This document shows, one piece after another, positions 1 to 12,327 of a stretch of DNA of 64,000 bases. Position 1 is the stretch's first letter, and every line of letters starts with the position of its first letter. The stretch comes from Rhizomys pruinosus (taxonomy: Eukaryota; Chordata; Mammalia; Rodentia; Spalacidae). The stretch lies in NCBI GenBank assembly GCA_009823505.1, contig VZQC01000265.1, positions 4,370,503 through 4,434,502 of the forward strand, given 5' to 3'. Below the pieces are notes generated by a model that searched no databases, had not been told where the DNA came from, and saw nothing but the letters and a program-made list of their open reading frames with translations. A program made the translations under genes and the position numbers.

Positions 1-483
1 TCCCATTTAGGGCTGATGATTCTGTGGTCTCTTATTCTCTGTACTTTGTCCAGCTGTGAGTCTCTATGTTAACCACCATCTACTGAAAAAGAAGCTTCAC
101 TGGCGAGGTTTGTGAGACGCACTAATCTGTGTTTATAACTATAAATAATTAGGCATCAGTTATCAGGATAGAGAGTATTCTCTATCCATTTAGCAAACAA
201 ATTAGTACTAGAATCTCTCTTATGGCCTGTGACTTATCTAGTCACAGGTTCTTGGAAATAGTGGTACCAAGTGTAGATTTCCTCTTGAGGAGGCTTTAAA
301 TATAATCATAAAGTGATTGATTATTCACATAACATCTTTGTCATTACTGCACAAGTGTGCATGGCTTGCCAGACATTGTTCTCCTAGGTCACAAATTTCG
401 CACTTAAGTAAGCTTAACCATTACTTTTCTCCTCTAGTACCTTGGATAGCACCTATCAGCACTATGGAAGCTGTCAAGTTCTT
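1..483 (-). mobile_element. Lx-like L1 3' UTR fragment, cut by the window edge
   Basis: Read on the minus strand, this matches the 3'-UTR type that recurs in plus orientation at 41190, 54130 and 61530: a stretch like 'agagaataagagaccaca' leads into 'ccctaaatggga' at the window start. It is non-coding and decayed. The matching piece at 2071-2275 is probably the same element, split by the young L1 fragment at 484-2070. Family assignment to rodent Lx is from memory of its 3' UTR. Confidence 0.6.
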
Positions 484-2070
484 TTTTTTTTTAATTTAAT
501 TTTTATTGATGCTTTGTGCATTTCATACATTTTTTCCAATTCAGTTCAGGCTTATTTCCCTTTCCCTTCCCCCCCACCCCCACCCCATCCCAGATCATGC
601 ATTCTGCCATAACTGTCCTGCATCTTTCTCTCAATTTTTTTTTCACTTTTTAGCTATAAGTGATAATCCATGAGTACAAGCATCCTTCGTACAAAACCAA
701 TCTTCAGGCTGTTGTGCCCAAACCCCTACAGCCCCACCATCCAGTGGGGAGTGACAGGTTGTTTGTTCAATGAAGGTGATCAAATGAGTGCCCAGACTAC
801 ATTGCTGTAGTTTCACCATTCACCCCAATCGAAGCCCTTACATTCTACCACGCCCCCTCTTCTGCAGATTGTTCCCTAGGCTTAGAAAAGGGGCACAGGT
901 GGATGAGAGGTAAAACAGTCCACTCTCTCTGGAGCTGTTGACTTGGACTCTGGTCAATTCTGGCTGTTTCCTTTCATGGGCTGACAGTTTGTCCAGGAAT
1001 AACCTTTCAATCCTACTAATGAAGCACAAGCAATTAGATATATAGGTATTTAAACAGCACTAATAGTTATGGTAGGTTACTTTAGCATAGACACATATGT
1101 TTGGATGATATGTTAATCCATGAATTACATTCCCCCCCTGTTAAATATGACAGGGTCTTACTGTGGCTTATAACATCTCCTAACCTGTAGAGGATGTAAG
1201 CTTGTGGCATCAGCCATGGGTTATTCCTCCAAGGAGAGAGCCAATAGCCAATTAGATTTGGGATATACAGGCACATGGCTGCCTCTGCTGCACAGTATTT
1301 CCAGGCAGGTGAGGTGTAGCTGGTGCTGACGGTGGAGTCTTGTTTGACTCAGGGAGACCCGTATTTGCTTTATTGGTTTAGTGGCCTTTGGTAACACTCT
1401 CTGGCATTCCAGAGGCCATCTGTACACTTGCATGTGCGGTCTCAATACATCCCTCCCATGTTAACGTCAGGTCTTCGGCAGCAGGGTCTTATTGCCTCTC
1501 CTCCTGCAGGTATCCCAACTTAGAGGCAAGGAGCCCTTACCTTTTGTGGGGCCTTGGATCCCCTGGCCAACATCCACCTGGTAGAACAATCCATTGCTGA
1601 TGTCAGAGCTCCTGCATTAATATACTTTGCCTGAGTGCATAGCCCTAGGACTTTAGCATTATGTTTGGGTCTGAACAGAGAGTAATCCTTTGCACAGTTC
1701 TTATGTCTATTAGTCAATTAAAGAAGGCATTTTTACTGGTTTTATAAGAGATTACCTCTACAATAGTTGTCTCCAATTTACAGTTGGAGAACGACCTCAT
1801 CATCGTCATATTTCTCCTTGTTCTATGGGGGGGAGGCAAGAAAGTCTCTCATATCAGAACCTTTGTGGCACCTAGAAGGTAAGTTTCATTAGGACTCATT
1901 ATAAATAGTTGTTACATGTAGGATCCACAGAGGGGTTCGATGTTTATGGCAATCTGAGGCTTTTCTTCCTTTCAATGTTCAGTCGGGTCAGCCTTTCCAT
2001 TGCCACTTTTTGGTACATCCTACTCAATGCAAAGCTCTATCTTTTCTTTCTCAGCCATTAAGTTGGTGAC
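484..2070 (-). mobile_element. 5'-truncated copy of the young L1 (3' UTR only)
   Basis: This is nearly identical to 15360-16945, the 3' UTR of the full-length L1. It starts with the T-run (A-tail of the minus-strand element) at about 484, followed by the C-rich complement of the G-rich tract near 570-595. It is truncated within the 3' UTR and has no ORF2. Flanks share only about 6 bp ('gttctt' on the plus strand), so the TSD is short or unclear. The small ORFs inside it recur at equivalent positions in the second copy but are broken by stops. Confidence 0.85.
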
Positions 2071-2275
2071 GTTCTTAACAGTAACCAAGAGCATTAGCAA
2101 TAACCTGTTACATTTGGGTGTCTACAGAACCTTGCAGGATAATAACTCCTAATCCTAGTTCTGGAATTTTTATTTATTATTCTTTGATGTCTAGTAGGGG
2201 CATTGTCCCTCCCCCATTATAGGGTAATTCCATTATAGGGTAATTCCATTAACCCGTCAGTGTTATTCTTTCCTC
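2071..2275 (-). mobile_element. Probable continuation of the Lx-like L1 3' UTR
   Basis: The sequence lies on the far side of the inserted L1 copy and probably completes the element at 1-483. It contains a short tandem duplication ('attatagggtaattcc' twice, about 2215-2247). No coding potential is seen. Confidence 0.4.
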
Positions 2276-2570
2276 TTCTTAGTTATTTTTCTGCTGCTGT
2301 GACAAAACACCTCGACTGAAGGCAACATAGGAATTTAAGGCTATGGCTTGAAAGGGATGAATCCGTCATGGTGGGGAGTCATGGCAACAAGTGGGCAGGA
2401 TGGTGGTAGGAGTCGAAACCTGAGTCGAAACCATATCTCTAATCACTAACAAGAAGCAAAGAGAGTGAACTTCAAGTAGGCAAGGATATGGATTCTCAAA
2501 GCTGACTCCTAGTGATAGGCTACAGGAAAGCTGTATTTCTTAAAGGTTCCATGACTTCACTCAACAGTGC
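2276..2570 (+). mobile_element. URR1-like short DNA-transposon remnant
   Basis: It opens with 'ttagttatttttctgctgct' followed by 'gtgacaaaacacc', the start shared by the copies at 34593, 47592 and 49595. It is non-coding and internally diverged. I place it in the rodent URR1 (hAT-Charlie) group from memory of the consensus. Confidence 0.6.
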
Positions 2571-2584
2571 CAAGCCCTGCGGAC

Positions 2585-4975
2585 ATTTCTCCTTCCAAAC
2601 AACACTCATCCACCCTGCCCTCCCTTCCCCTTTGCCCACTTAATTTATCTTGCTCGATTATTTCCTTTTACTTCCGTATGCCATTGCATTCTATTTTCCC
2701 TCCCTTGAAATCACCATCCCTCCTTCCCACATACCCCCTCCTTCCTTCTTGACTTCTGTGAGTATTTCTAATGAAACACACATCTAAAGATTCAAGGCTA
2801 GCATCCACAAATGAGAGAAAATAGGAACTTTTTTTTGTCGAGGTCTGGGGTACTTCACTCAGAATTGATTGCTGGCTCCACCCATTTACCTGCAAATTTC
2901 ATAATTTTATTTTTCTTGACAGCTGAATAGGATTCCATTGTGTAAATGTGGCCATTGTCTATTATCCAGTCATCAGTTGCTGGTCGTCTAGGGTGTTTCT
3001 GTTTTATAGATTCTGTGACTATAGTAGCAATGAAGATGGAGGAGCAGGTATCCCCACAGTTGTATAGAATCCTTTGGGTATATGCCCAAGAGTAGTATAG
3101 CTGGAACATGTATTAGAGCTCACTCTAGTGTTTTGAGGAACCTGAACACTTATTTCCCCAGAGGCTGCATCAGTTTGCACTGGCAACAGTAGTTAACAAG
3201 TGTTCCCCGTTCCTCATATCCATGACAGGATTCCTCATCTTTTTTTTTTTTTTTTATCCATTCTGACTGGGGTAAGATGAAATCACAAAATGGTTTTAGT
3301 TTGGGCTTCCCTGATGTCTAAGGCTTTTGAACTTTTTTAAAAAAAATGTTTTTTCAGCCATTTGTTTTTCATCTCTTGACAACTCTCTGCTTAGTTCCAA
3401 GTCCTGATTTTTTAATTGGGCTGTTTTCTTCATGCTTAGTTCTTTGAGTTCCTTCTAGATACTAACCCTCTGTTAGATGCATAGCAGTAAATATTGTTTC
3501 CAGTTCTGTTGGCTGAGTCTTCACTCAGATGATGGTTCCCTTCACTATACAGAAATGTTTAAATTAAATGATGCCACATTTATCAATCATTGTTCATAAT
3601 CCTTATGTGGTCAGCATTCTGTTTAGAAAGTGTTCATGTGTTGATAAATTTAAGTTTAATTCTTGCTTTCTACTCTATGAGATTCAGGATATCAGGTCTT
3701 ATGACTAGGTTCTTGATCTATGTGTTGAGACACTGCCTTTTCTCCAATGTGTATTGTTGATCTCTTTGTCAAAAATCATGGCATTGTTGTGCTGTGGATT
3801 TATATCTATGTCCTCTATTCTGTTCCATTTTTAATGTGTTTTTATGAATCTATGTTCTTTTATTACTATAGTTCTGTAGGATTGAAATCTGGAATAATGA
3901 TACTGTGGAGATTTCATTGTTTAGGATTTTATGTCTATTCTGGGTATTTTTGTTTCTATATAAAATATAAGATTGTCAATTTCTTTGAAGAATTGCATTG
4001 GGATTTTGATGTAGATTGTTGTGCATCTGTTCATTGCTATTGGTAGGATGACAATTTTTGCAATATTAATTTTACTCTTACAAGAGCATGGGAGGTCTTT
4101 CTATCTTCTGGTATCTTCTCAAATTTGCTTTCATTGCCTTAAATTTTCATTGCACATGGATTTCATTTCCTTGGCTAAGTTTATTCCAAGTTATTTCTTT
4201 TTTGAGGCTGTTTTAAGTGGCATTGTACCTTTATCTATTTCTAGGTGTGTTTGCCCTTTGTATATAGGAGCACTAATGATTTAGTGCACTAACAAAAATA
4301 GCCTAAATTTTTGTTGAGTATTTGATTTGGCATCAAGGAAATAATGACTTTGTACAAAATATTTAGAAATATGTTGTTATTTTCTGTTTTACAGAATAAT
4401 TTGAAGAGTATTGATGGTGATTTTTCTTTTAAGATCCACAGTTGAATTCTCTTCTGAATCCACCTGGCCTTTGGCCACTTTTGTTTGAGAGATTTTTAAT
4501 TACTGATCTATCCCATCAGATGATTTGGCTTTATTTTAATTATTTATTTCATATTGCTTTAGCTTTGATAGGCCATATATATTTAGGAATTTATCCATTT
4601 CATTTAGATTTTCCAGTTTGGAGGAATATATGTTATAATTATTTATATATCTATATATCTATATATCTATATAGATATATATAGATATAGATATAGATAT
4701 AGATACTATAATTTTATATATATATAATTATGCCTATGCCCTTATAATTATTTAAATTTCCTCGGTGTCTTTTGCAATATCTTACTATTCATAGCTATTT
4801 TTATTGATCTGGATCCTTTCTTTGGTAAATTTAGCTAGAAATTTGTCAACATTGTCAACAATTTTTAGAGAACCAACTCCTAATTTTATTGATTCTTTGT
4901 AGTTTTTTTATTTCTATTTCATTAATTATGGCCTGAACTTTGATTATCTCTTCTCATCTACATACTTTTTTGAGG
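2585..4975 (-). mobile_element. Decayed L1 (ORF2 3' half and start of 3' UTR)
   Basis: Minus-strand ORF2 signatures are recognisable by alignment with the intact copy: the C-terminal end at about 2800-2960 ('acctgcaaatttcataat', 'gaataggattccattgtgta'), then upstream ORF2 blocks to about 4950. All frames are broken. An AT/GATA microsatellite interrupts it near 4638-4735. The block is followed directly by a plus-oriented L1 3' UTR. Confidence 0.8.
4638..4735. repeat. AT-rich microsatellite (TATC/GATA and TA)
   Basis: Runs of 'tatatctatatatc' pass into 'gatatagatatag', so the array is partly self-complementary. It lies inside the decayed L1. Confidence 0.85.
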
Positions 4976-5660
4976 GGGAACACATCTACAATGGAATTTC
5001 TACACCTGTGGCTCACAGAACATAGTGGAACAGGTGTCAGAAAGGATATTATCACATCTCTCAAATCTTAGCAGCAAAGCTTCCTCATGCAATAAATAAT
5101 GATTAACACAGAAAGTCACAGCTACCCAAATTGTAGAGAATAAGCAACTTAAGAGTGTGTGTGCTTTGATGGAACTCCTATATTAAGCTTTAGACAGCCA
5201 GGGCTCAGTGACAATTGCCAAAGAAGAGGCAGAAAGAGTGTAAGAGCCAAGTATGGTGGACGGCAGCAAGGAAGCAATATTTTCTAGGCTTCTGAAAACT
5301 TACAGCAATGGAGACAGCATGATTAAGACCCATGTAAAGTCAAACCAGACTAAAACCCATCATAGAAATGAGGAGATGGGTAAGAAGCTCTACCCTTAGC
5401 TGAGAAACTGCAGCTAATCAGTGCTGGGTGAGAGGGAACGGGTCTTCTTTAAGGGAATGATGCTAGATAGCTTGACAGGCTCCCAATGGATAAACTCCCA
5501 CTAAGGGACATCTGTTGACAAATTGAATTGATAGGCCTTAACATGTATGCCATAATATGTAAAATCTGGTGGGAGGGGGCATGGCAGGTGCAGATGGGTC
5601 TAAATATGATTAAGATGTATTATATGAATGCACAAATTTCAAATATATTTGAAAAAAGAT
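4976..5660 (+). mobile_element. Lx-like L1 3' end
   Basis: Plus-oriented 3' UTR with the order of blocks seen at 6926-7600 and 54600-55345: 'gaggcagaaagagtgtaaga', 'gagatgggtaagaagctcta', then a tail near 'aatatgattaagatgtatta' and an A-rich end. It has no ORF. It may be the non-inverted half of the L1 whose inverted part is 2585-4975. Confidence 0.65.
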
Positions 5661-6445
5661 AAAATAACAAAATAGCTTTCTGACCTCTGTGGATTGTCCA
5701 ATTGAAACACATATATGTAAAGATTAAAAGTTATTATCCATTTTTGAGAGAGAGCATGTAACATTTGTCTTCCTGGCACAAAGTTACTTCACATTGGATG
5801 ATTATTTCCAGCTCTATCCATTTACTTGCAAATTTCACAATTTAATTTTTCTTTAACAGAAGTATAATATTCCATTGTATAAATATACCATTCTTTCGTT
5901 ATCTGTTCATCATTTGCTGGAAATCATTGTTATTTCCATTGTCTGATTATTGTGAAAAGAGGCAAGAACGAAATATGTTTAACAGGAATCTCTGGAGTAG
6001 GATGAATCATTCTTTAGGCATATGCTCAAGAGTGGTATGACAGGATCATGTGGTAGATCTATTTCTAGCTTTGTGATAGACCTCCACATGGATTTGCAAT
6101 CCCACCATCAGTGATCAAGTGGTCCCCTTGCTCCACATCCTTGCTGGCATTGGTTATTGGTTTGTTTGTTTGTCTATTTATTTTTTGGTTCTTGGTCATT
6201 CTGACTAGGGTAAGAAGAAATCTGAAAGTAGTTTTAACTTACATTTCCTTGATGGCTAAAAATGTTGAACATTTTAGAAAATATTTCTCAGCCATTTGCA
6301 TTTCATCTTTTGATAATTCTCTATTTAGTCCCTTTCCTAATTTTTTGTTGGGCTGTTTGTTGGTTTAGACATGTAGGTTTGAGGTCTTGGTGTATTTTAG
6401 ATACTAACACCCTGTCAGATACATAGCTGGCAAAGATTTTTTCCT
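5661..6445 (-). mobile_element. Decayed L1 ORF2 fragment
   Basis: It aligns with the ORF2 C-terminal third of the intact element: 'aagtataatattccattgta' near 5860, 'ggcatatgctcaagagtggt' near 6017, 'ccatttgcatttcatctttt' near 6293. Frames are broken throughout. Confidence 0.75.
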
Positions 6446-6925
6446 AATAATAAACGATTAACTACTCGGATTCAGTGATAAGAAGCAATAAATAGTGCGG
6501 TGTCAGGTGTAGCTATCCAACAGTCCAATGGAGAACTAATGACTTAATTTATTAGCCATGCCTAATCTTAGATGGGCAGTTCTGAATTTGGCATAGAGTG
6601 TTCTTAGGTCGACTGCCAGTTGATGGTTTGGGTGAACATGTCTAGAGTGTCTGTCTCTGTTCCACTTGGTCTCTCTTCCTTCACCTGTGCAGTGTGCATT
6701 GTCCACATGGGGACTGGATAGATTACTGAGTTAAGTTGGGAGCAGGTAAAGCCTTTTGAGACTGCACTAAAACCAAATTCACATCAGCTTCCTACTGTAT
6801 TGGACAAAGTAAATCAGAGACTGACAAAAATAAAAAACATCAGAGAAATAAATGGGGGAGGAGACTCTATGTCAAAAAGTAATAGACATTTGAGAGAAAA
6901 TCTGGGGCTGCTTTACAAATAATCA
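6446..6925. other. Unassigned sequence between L1 pieces
   Basis: About 480 bases with no recognised coding or repeat signature. It could be an upstream 3'-UTR portion of the following Lx-like element or an old LTR. I see no TSD that would define it. Confidence 0.4.
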
Positions 6926-7600
6926 ACCAAAGAAAGACACTGCTGATTTCAGGACATATGTAGAGAGCTTGTTCCTAATCACTGACATGTGGAAATTTAG
7001 ACCCAATAAGGAGAGAGTGCTTACTTGTCTGACAAAATACTTAAATCTTAATTTTAATGTGTAGTTTCTAGAATGGACAGGCTGCCTATATTCAGCTTCG
7101 CCCACCCAGGGATCAAGGAACATTGCAGAAGAGGGGGGTGGAAAGACTGTAAAAAGCAGGGAGGTGATGCAAAGCCAAATGGAAATTAATCCCACAAGCT
7201 CCTGGGACCCAGTTCATATGAACCTACAGCATTGCTGTCAGCATGCACAAGACCCATCCAAGCTCAGGTAGACAAAAACCCTACACACAACTGAAGAACT
7301 GGGTAGCAGAGCCCGACTTTGGCTGAGGAAGTATTGGCAGCAGTGGTCAGGTGAGGACAATCTGGCCTTCTTTAGAAAAGATACTCCAGATAGGCTGACT
7401 AGAGCTCAGGGGAGGAGCTGACACTGAGGAGTGAGCGGGGAGAGTAATTTGGCACAGTGGACCTAGCAGGAATGACAGAAGGTGGGAACTCCGGGAGGGG
7501 GCAAGGGAGGGTGCCAAGGGAGAAGCCAAGATAATGGCGATAAGGACTGACTGAAAGACTATGCATGAAACACATGAAAGTCAATAAAAATGAAAAATAA
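6926..7600 (+). mobile_element. Lx-like L1 3' end
   Basis: 3' UTR in plus orientation: 'aacattgcagaagagggggg', 'gaactgggtagcagagcccg', 'ttctttagaaaagatactcc', ending in 'atgaaagtcaataaaaatga' and an A-rich tail. It is non-coding; minus-strand ORFs here are shadows. Confidence 0.7.
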
Positions 7601-7604
7601 AAAT

Positions 7605-8497
7605 CATGGCTTCACTGTTTTATTAGAGTGTGATTTGGATTAAGACAACATGCCCACAGGTGAGATATACTCTGCAGCATGGCCTCTGCCATAGAAGTGG
7701 ACATAAATAAGCTGGAATCACTTTCATTCAGTCAAGAGATGGGTATATAGCTTTCATTTTTAGTTTATCTTTACCTGGTTTGGGTATTAGGGTGGTGCTG
7801 GATTCATAGAAAGAATTTGGGGGTTGTCCCAGTTTCTGTCCTTTTGAATAATTTTATTAATATTGGTTGTAGATCTTCTTTTAATGTCTGGTAGAATTCT
7901 GCTGTCAATCCATCTAGACCAAGTTATTTTTAGTCAGGAAGTTTTGTATTACTGTTTCAATTTCCTTATATGTTATGTGTCTGTTTAACCTATTGATTTC
8001 TTCTTGGTTTAGCCTTGGTGATGTCTTCTTGGTTTAGCCTTCATGATTTTAGCTATTCATCCATTTCAATTTTTAAAGTATTCCTTTTTAATGATCTGGA
8101 TCGTTTTGTTGTCTATTGTGATGTTTCTCCTTTCATCTCTTATTTTGTTGATTTGCAGTTGCTCTTTCTTTCTTTTGATTAACTAGACTAAAGGTCTATT
8201 TTGTTTATCTTTTCAAAAAGCCAGCTCTTGGACTCATTTATTCTTTGTATTTTTCTTTGTTTCTATTTCATTAATCTCTGGTCTGATTTTTGTTATTTCT
8301 TCTTTTCTGCTGGGTTTGGATTTCACTTGTTGCTTTTCAAGTGTTTTGAGTTTCAATGTTGTCATTTATTTGTGCTCCTTCTGATTTTTTAATGTAGCAT
8401 TTAGAGCTATAAATCTACCTCTTAGGGATATTTTAAAGTGTCCCAGAGGTTTTGTTGTGTTGTATTTTCCTTTTTGTTTAATTCCAAGAATACTTTT
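7605..8497 (-). mobile_element. L1-A: decayed ORF2 middle region
   Basis: From about 7745 it parallels 19900-20680 of the intact L1 (reverse-transcriptase to linker region), for example 'aattctgctgtcaatccatc' near 7895. The first about 140 bases are unassigned. It stops abruptly at 8497 where another L1's 3' end begins. It may be the 3' part of the element called L1-C on the other side of L1-B, with some 260 bases of ORF2 missing between them. Confidence 0.7.
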
Positions 8498-10476
8498 ATT
8501 TCTTTTTTATCCTTTTATTGATGTTTTGTGTATTTCAGAGATTGTTTTTTGATTCAGTGTAGGCATACTCCCTTTTCCCTCCCCCCTCACCCCAGATTAT
8601 GCATTCTGCTATAACAGACCTGCATTTTTCTCTAAGTCTTTTTTATGCTTCGGAATTCACATTTTCCTCCATTAAATTTATATTACACTAAAATATGGAT
8701 ATATACTCTCCACCCATATATAGTCTGAAAATAAGTGGCGGATTGTTTCTAGAGCCCCTTGATTTACATTATAACAACATAGTTTCTTTCAGATAAACAG
8801 AAATATAACAATGATGTTGTTCAGCTTACCTTTCATTGGGGGGATTTGGTGTTAGAATTCACAAATGAGGGAAACCATTCACTTTTTTTTTTCTGGGACA
8901 GTGTTACTTCACTTAGCATAATGGCTTTGAACTCCATCTACTTACCTGCAAAGTTCATGATGTCATCTTTCTTTACTGCTGAAGAGTACTCCATTGTAGA
9001 TGTACCACATTTTTGTCTGTGGTAGGATGAGTCTTTTGGGTATATACCCAGGAGTGGTATGACTGGGTCAGGTGGTAGGCTCATTTTGAGTCTTTTTAGG
9101 GCTCTCCACACTGCTTTCCATAATGCTTGTACAAGTTTACATTCCCATCAGCAGTGGATGAGTGTTCCCCTTTCCGCACAACCTCTCCAGCATTTGGTGT
9201 CTTTTGTGTTCTTGATATTAGCGAGTTGTATCTGAGTGAGATGATATCTGAGAGTGGTTTTAATTTGCATTTCCATAATTATTAATGATATTGAACACTT
9301 TTTAAGATGTTTCTCAGCCATCTTTACTTCCTCACTGGAGAACTCTCTGTTCAGCTCTTTACTCCATCTTTTCAGTAGCTCATTTGTTTTCTTCTTTGTT
9401 TTTTGAGTAGTTTATATATTCTTGACATTAATGCTCTGTAAGATGTATCACTGATGAAGATTTCCTCACACTCTGTGGGTTTTCTCTTCACTTCTTTGAT
9501 TGTTTCTTTTGCTGTACAGAAGCTTTTGAGTTTGATGAGGTCTCATTTGTCAACTGTTGACCTTATTTCCTATGCAGCTGCTCTCTGATTTAGAAAGTCT
9601 TTTCCTATGCCTATGTCTTATAGGTTGTTGCCAGATTTTCTCCTATCACCTTCAGGGTTTCAGGCTTCATGCTGAGATCTTTGATCCACTTGGAGGAGGT
9701 AGGGGTTTAATTTTGTTCTTCTACAAATGGTGATCCAATTTTGCAAGCACCATTTGCTGAAGATGCTATCCTTCCACCATTGAGGGTTTTTTGGCCCTTT
9801 GTCAAATATGAGGTGGCTGAAATTGTATGAGCTCAAATTTGGATCTTCAATTTTGTTCCATTCGTCACCAGCTCTGTTTCTGTGCCAGTAACCGGGCTGT
9901 CTTTATGACTATGGCCTTGTAATATAGTTTGAATTCTGGTAGAGCAATCCCTTATGTATTGCATTTTTCACTCAGGATTGCTTTAGCTATTTGGGGTCTT
10001 TTGTTTTTCCATATGAATTTAAGGATTTTTTCCAAGTCTGTGAAGAAGCTCATGGGGATTTTTATTGGAATTGAATTGAATCTGTATATCAATTTGGGTA
10101 AAATGGACATTTTATTATATTAATTTTCTCAATTCATGAGCATGGGAGGTCTTTACTTCTTCTGATGTATTCTTCAATCTCCTTCAGGGGTTTAAAACTT
10201 TTGTTCTAGAGATCTTTGGTATCTTTGGTTAGGTTTGTTACCAGGTATATTATTATTTTTTAGGCTATTGTTAGTGGAAAGTTTGTCTTATATTACTTCT
10301 CCACTTGTTTATTGTTGGTGGAAAGAAAGGCTACTGATTTTTTTTCTAGGTTAATTTTGTAGCCCAACACTTTACTAAAACTCTTAATCGTTTCTAGAAG
10401 TTTTCTGGTGGAGTTTTTAGCATCCCCTAGGTAAATTTTCATATCATCTGCAAAAAGGGATAGCTTAACTTCTTTT

Positions 10477-10699
10477 TTTTTAATTTTATTTATTTTTGTA
10501 TGTGTATGAATGTACTCTCTGCATGTAGGTTTTTGCACCCGTGTAGTGCAATGCCACGGAGGTCAGAAGAGGGTGTCGGATTCCCCTGGAACTGGAGTTA
10601 AAGATGGTTCTCAGCCGCCATGTGGGTGCTGGGGATCGAACCCGGGTCCTCTGCAAGAGTGGTCAGTGCTCTTAACCACTAGGCCATCTCTCCAGCCCC
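10477..10699 (-). mobile_element. B3/B2-type SINE inside L1-B
   Basis: Minus-oriented tRNA-derived SINE: the 5' end reads 'ggggctggagagatggcc' on the minus strand, with a box-B-like 'gggttcgatccccag', and an A-rich tail lies at the low-coordinate end. Flanks carry a 15-bp direct repeat 'agcttaacttctttt' (10462-10476 and 10700-10714) that is single-copy at the matching site of the intact L1. Complete insertion. Confidence 0.92.
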
Positions 10700-11450
10700 A
10701 GCTTAACTTCTTTTCTAATTAGTGCTCCTTTAATTTCTTTCTCTTGTCTTTTGCCCTAGCAAGTGTTTCAAGCACTATGTTGAAGAGGAGTGGTGATAGG
10801 GGTCAGCCTTGCCGGGTTCCCGCCTTTAAGGGAAATGGTTCCAATTTTTCTCCATTTAGGATAATGTTGGCAGTGGGTTTGCTATATGTGGCTTTGATCA
10901 TGTTGAGGAATGTTCCTTTCAGTCGCTCTAGGACATTAAACATGAAGGGATGCTACATCTTGTCAAAGGCTTTTGCTGCATCAATTGAGAAGATTGTGTG
11001 GTTTTTGTCTTTTAGTCCAATTACGTGTTTTATATTTATGTATGTTGAACCATCCCTGCATCTCTGGTATGAATCCAACTTGATCATGATTGATGATCTT
11101 TTTGATGTGGGTCTGTATGCGATTTGCAAGTATTTTATTGAGAAGTTTTGCATCTATGTTCATTAGTGACATGGGTCTATATCTTTCTTTTTTGCTTGTA
11201 TCTTTGCCTGGTTTGGGTATTAGAGTGATGCTGGCTTCAGAGAAGGAGTTTGGGAGAATTCCCTCTGTTTATATCCTTCTGAACAGTTTGAGTAGCAATG
11301 GTTTAGGACCTCTTTACATGTTTTATAGAATTCTGCCGAGAAACCATCTGGACTGGGGCTTTTTTTTTTTAGTTGGGAGATTCTTAATTACATCTTCAGT
11401 TTTCTCAAATATTATGGGTCTGTTTAAACTGTCAATCTCTTCTTGGTTGT

Positions 11451-12113
11451 GCTGGGTAACTTTAGTAACAACTTGACACACCTGGGTTGAGGGAGCCTCA
11501 CCTGCGGAATTGGCTCCATTGGACTGGACTGAGGCCACGTCTGTGGAGTGTTGTCTTGATGTTGGGCAATGTGGGAGGGCCCAGCCAACTGTGGGTGGTG
11601 CCACTTCTGGGAAGGTTGTTGTGTACCTTATAAGAGGGCAGGCTGGGGGGCTGGAGAGATGGCCTAGCGGTTAAGAGCGCCGACCACTCTTACAGAGGAC
11701 CCGGGTTCGATCCCCAGCACCCACATGGCGGTCGAGAACCGTCTGAAACTCCAATTCCAGGAGAACTCCAGTTCCAGGGGAATCCGACACCCTCTTCTGA
11801 CTTCCGCGGCATTGCACGACACGGGTGCACAAACTTGCATGCAGACAGTACATTGATACACATACAGAAATAAATAAAATTAAAAAAAAAAGAGGGCAGG
11901 CTGGGCATGGGCCAGGGGAGCAAGCCAGGAAGCAGCACTCCTCCATGGCCTGTGCTTCAGCTCCTGCCTCCAGGTTCCTGCCCGGAGTTCCTGCCTTGGG
12001 CTCCCTGAATGATGAACTGTGACCCAGGAGATGTGAGCTGAATAAACCCTTTCCTCCCCAAGTTGGAGTCGGTCAGAATGTTTTGTCACAGCAATTGAAG
12101 AGAAACTAGAACA
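11451..12113 (-). mobile_element. URR1-like DNA transposon inserted in L1-B
   Basis: It is the reverse complement of the element at 34593-34985, sharing 'gctgtgacaaaac', 'aacttggggaggaaagg' and 'tgggtcaca' blocks. Flanking L1 sequence gives an imperfect 8-bp direct repeat (11443-11450 'ttggttgt' and 12114-12121 'ttggttaa'; the intact L1 reads 'ttggttga' there), as expected for a hAT-type insertion. It encodes nothing and is split by a SINE at 11647-11890. Confidence 0.75.
11647..11890 (+). mobile_element. B3/B2-type SINE (long variant) inside URR1
   Basis: Starts 'ggggctggagagatggcc' and ends in an A-rich tail. Perfect 14-bp TSD 'agagggcaggctgg' (11633-11646 and 11891-11904). Between 11749 and 11782 it carries a 17-bp near-duplication of the 'actccagttcc' block, shared with the copy at 45929 but absent from the copies at 10477, 25441 and 37878. 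Confidence 0.93.
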
Positions 12114-12279
12114 TTGGTTAAGCTTTCTTGGTTCTCCGAATTTCAGATATTTATCCATTTCTCTTAGGCTTTCAAATTTAGTGGAGTATAGGATTTTGAA
12201 GTATTCCAGTAGGATTGCTTGGATCTTTTCTTTGTCTGTTGTGATGTTTCCCCTTTCATCATGAATAGTATTGATTTGG

Positions 12280-12281
<2 letters not shown>

Positions 12282-12323
<42 letters not shown>
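12282..12323. repeat. (CT)n microsatellite
   Basis: A run of about 20 CT dinucleotides inside L1-B ORF2 remnants. Confidence 0.95.

Positions 12324-12327
<4 letters not shown>

Noticed and set aside
3747..4046. 99-aa hydrophobic ORF resembling a membrane protein
   Set aside because: Antisense of L1 ORF2 DNA; T-rich complement of A-rich coding gives false hydrophobic segments.
10600..10699. tRNA-like sequence with box-B motif
   Set aside because: Part of a tRNA-derived SINE with A-tail and TSD, not a functional tRNA gene; the same holds for the other B3 copies.
10744..11166. 140-aa plus-strand ORF and its 128-aa neighbour
   Set aside because: Antisense to decayed ORF2 of L1-B; no independent support.
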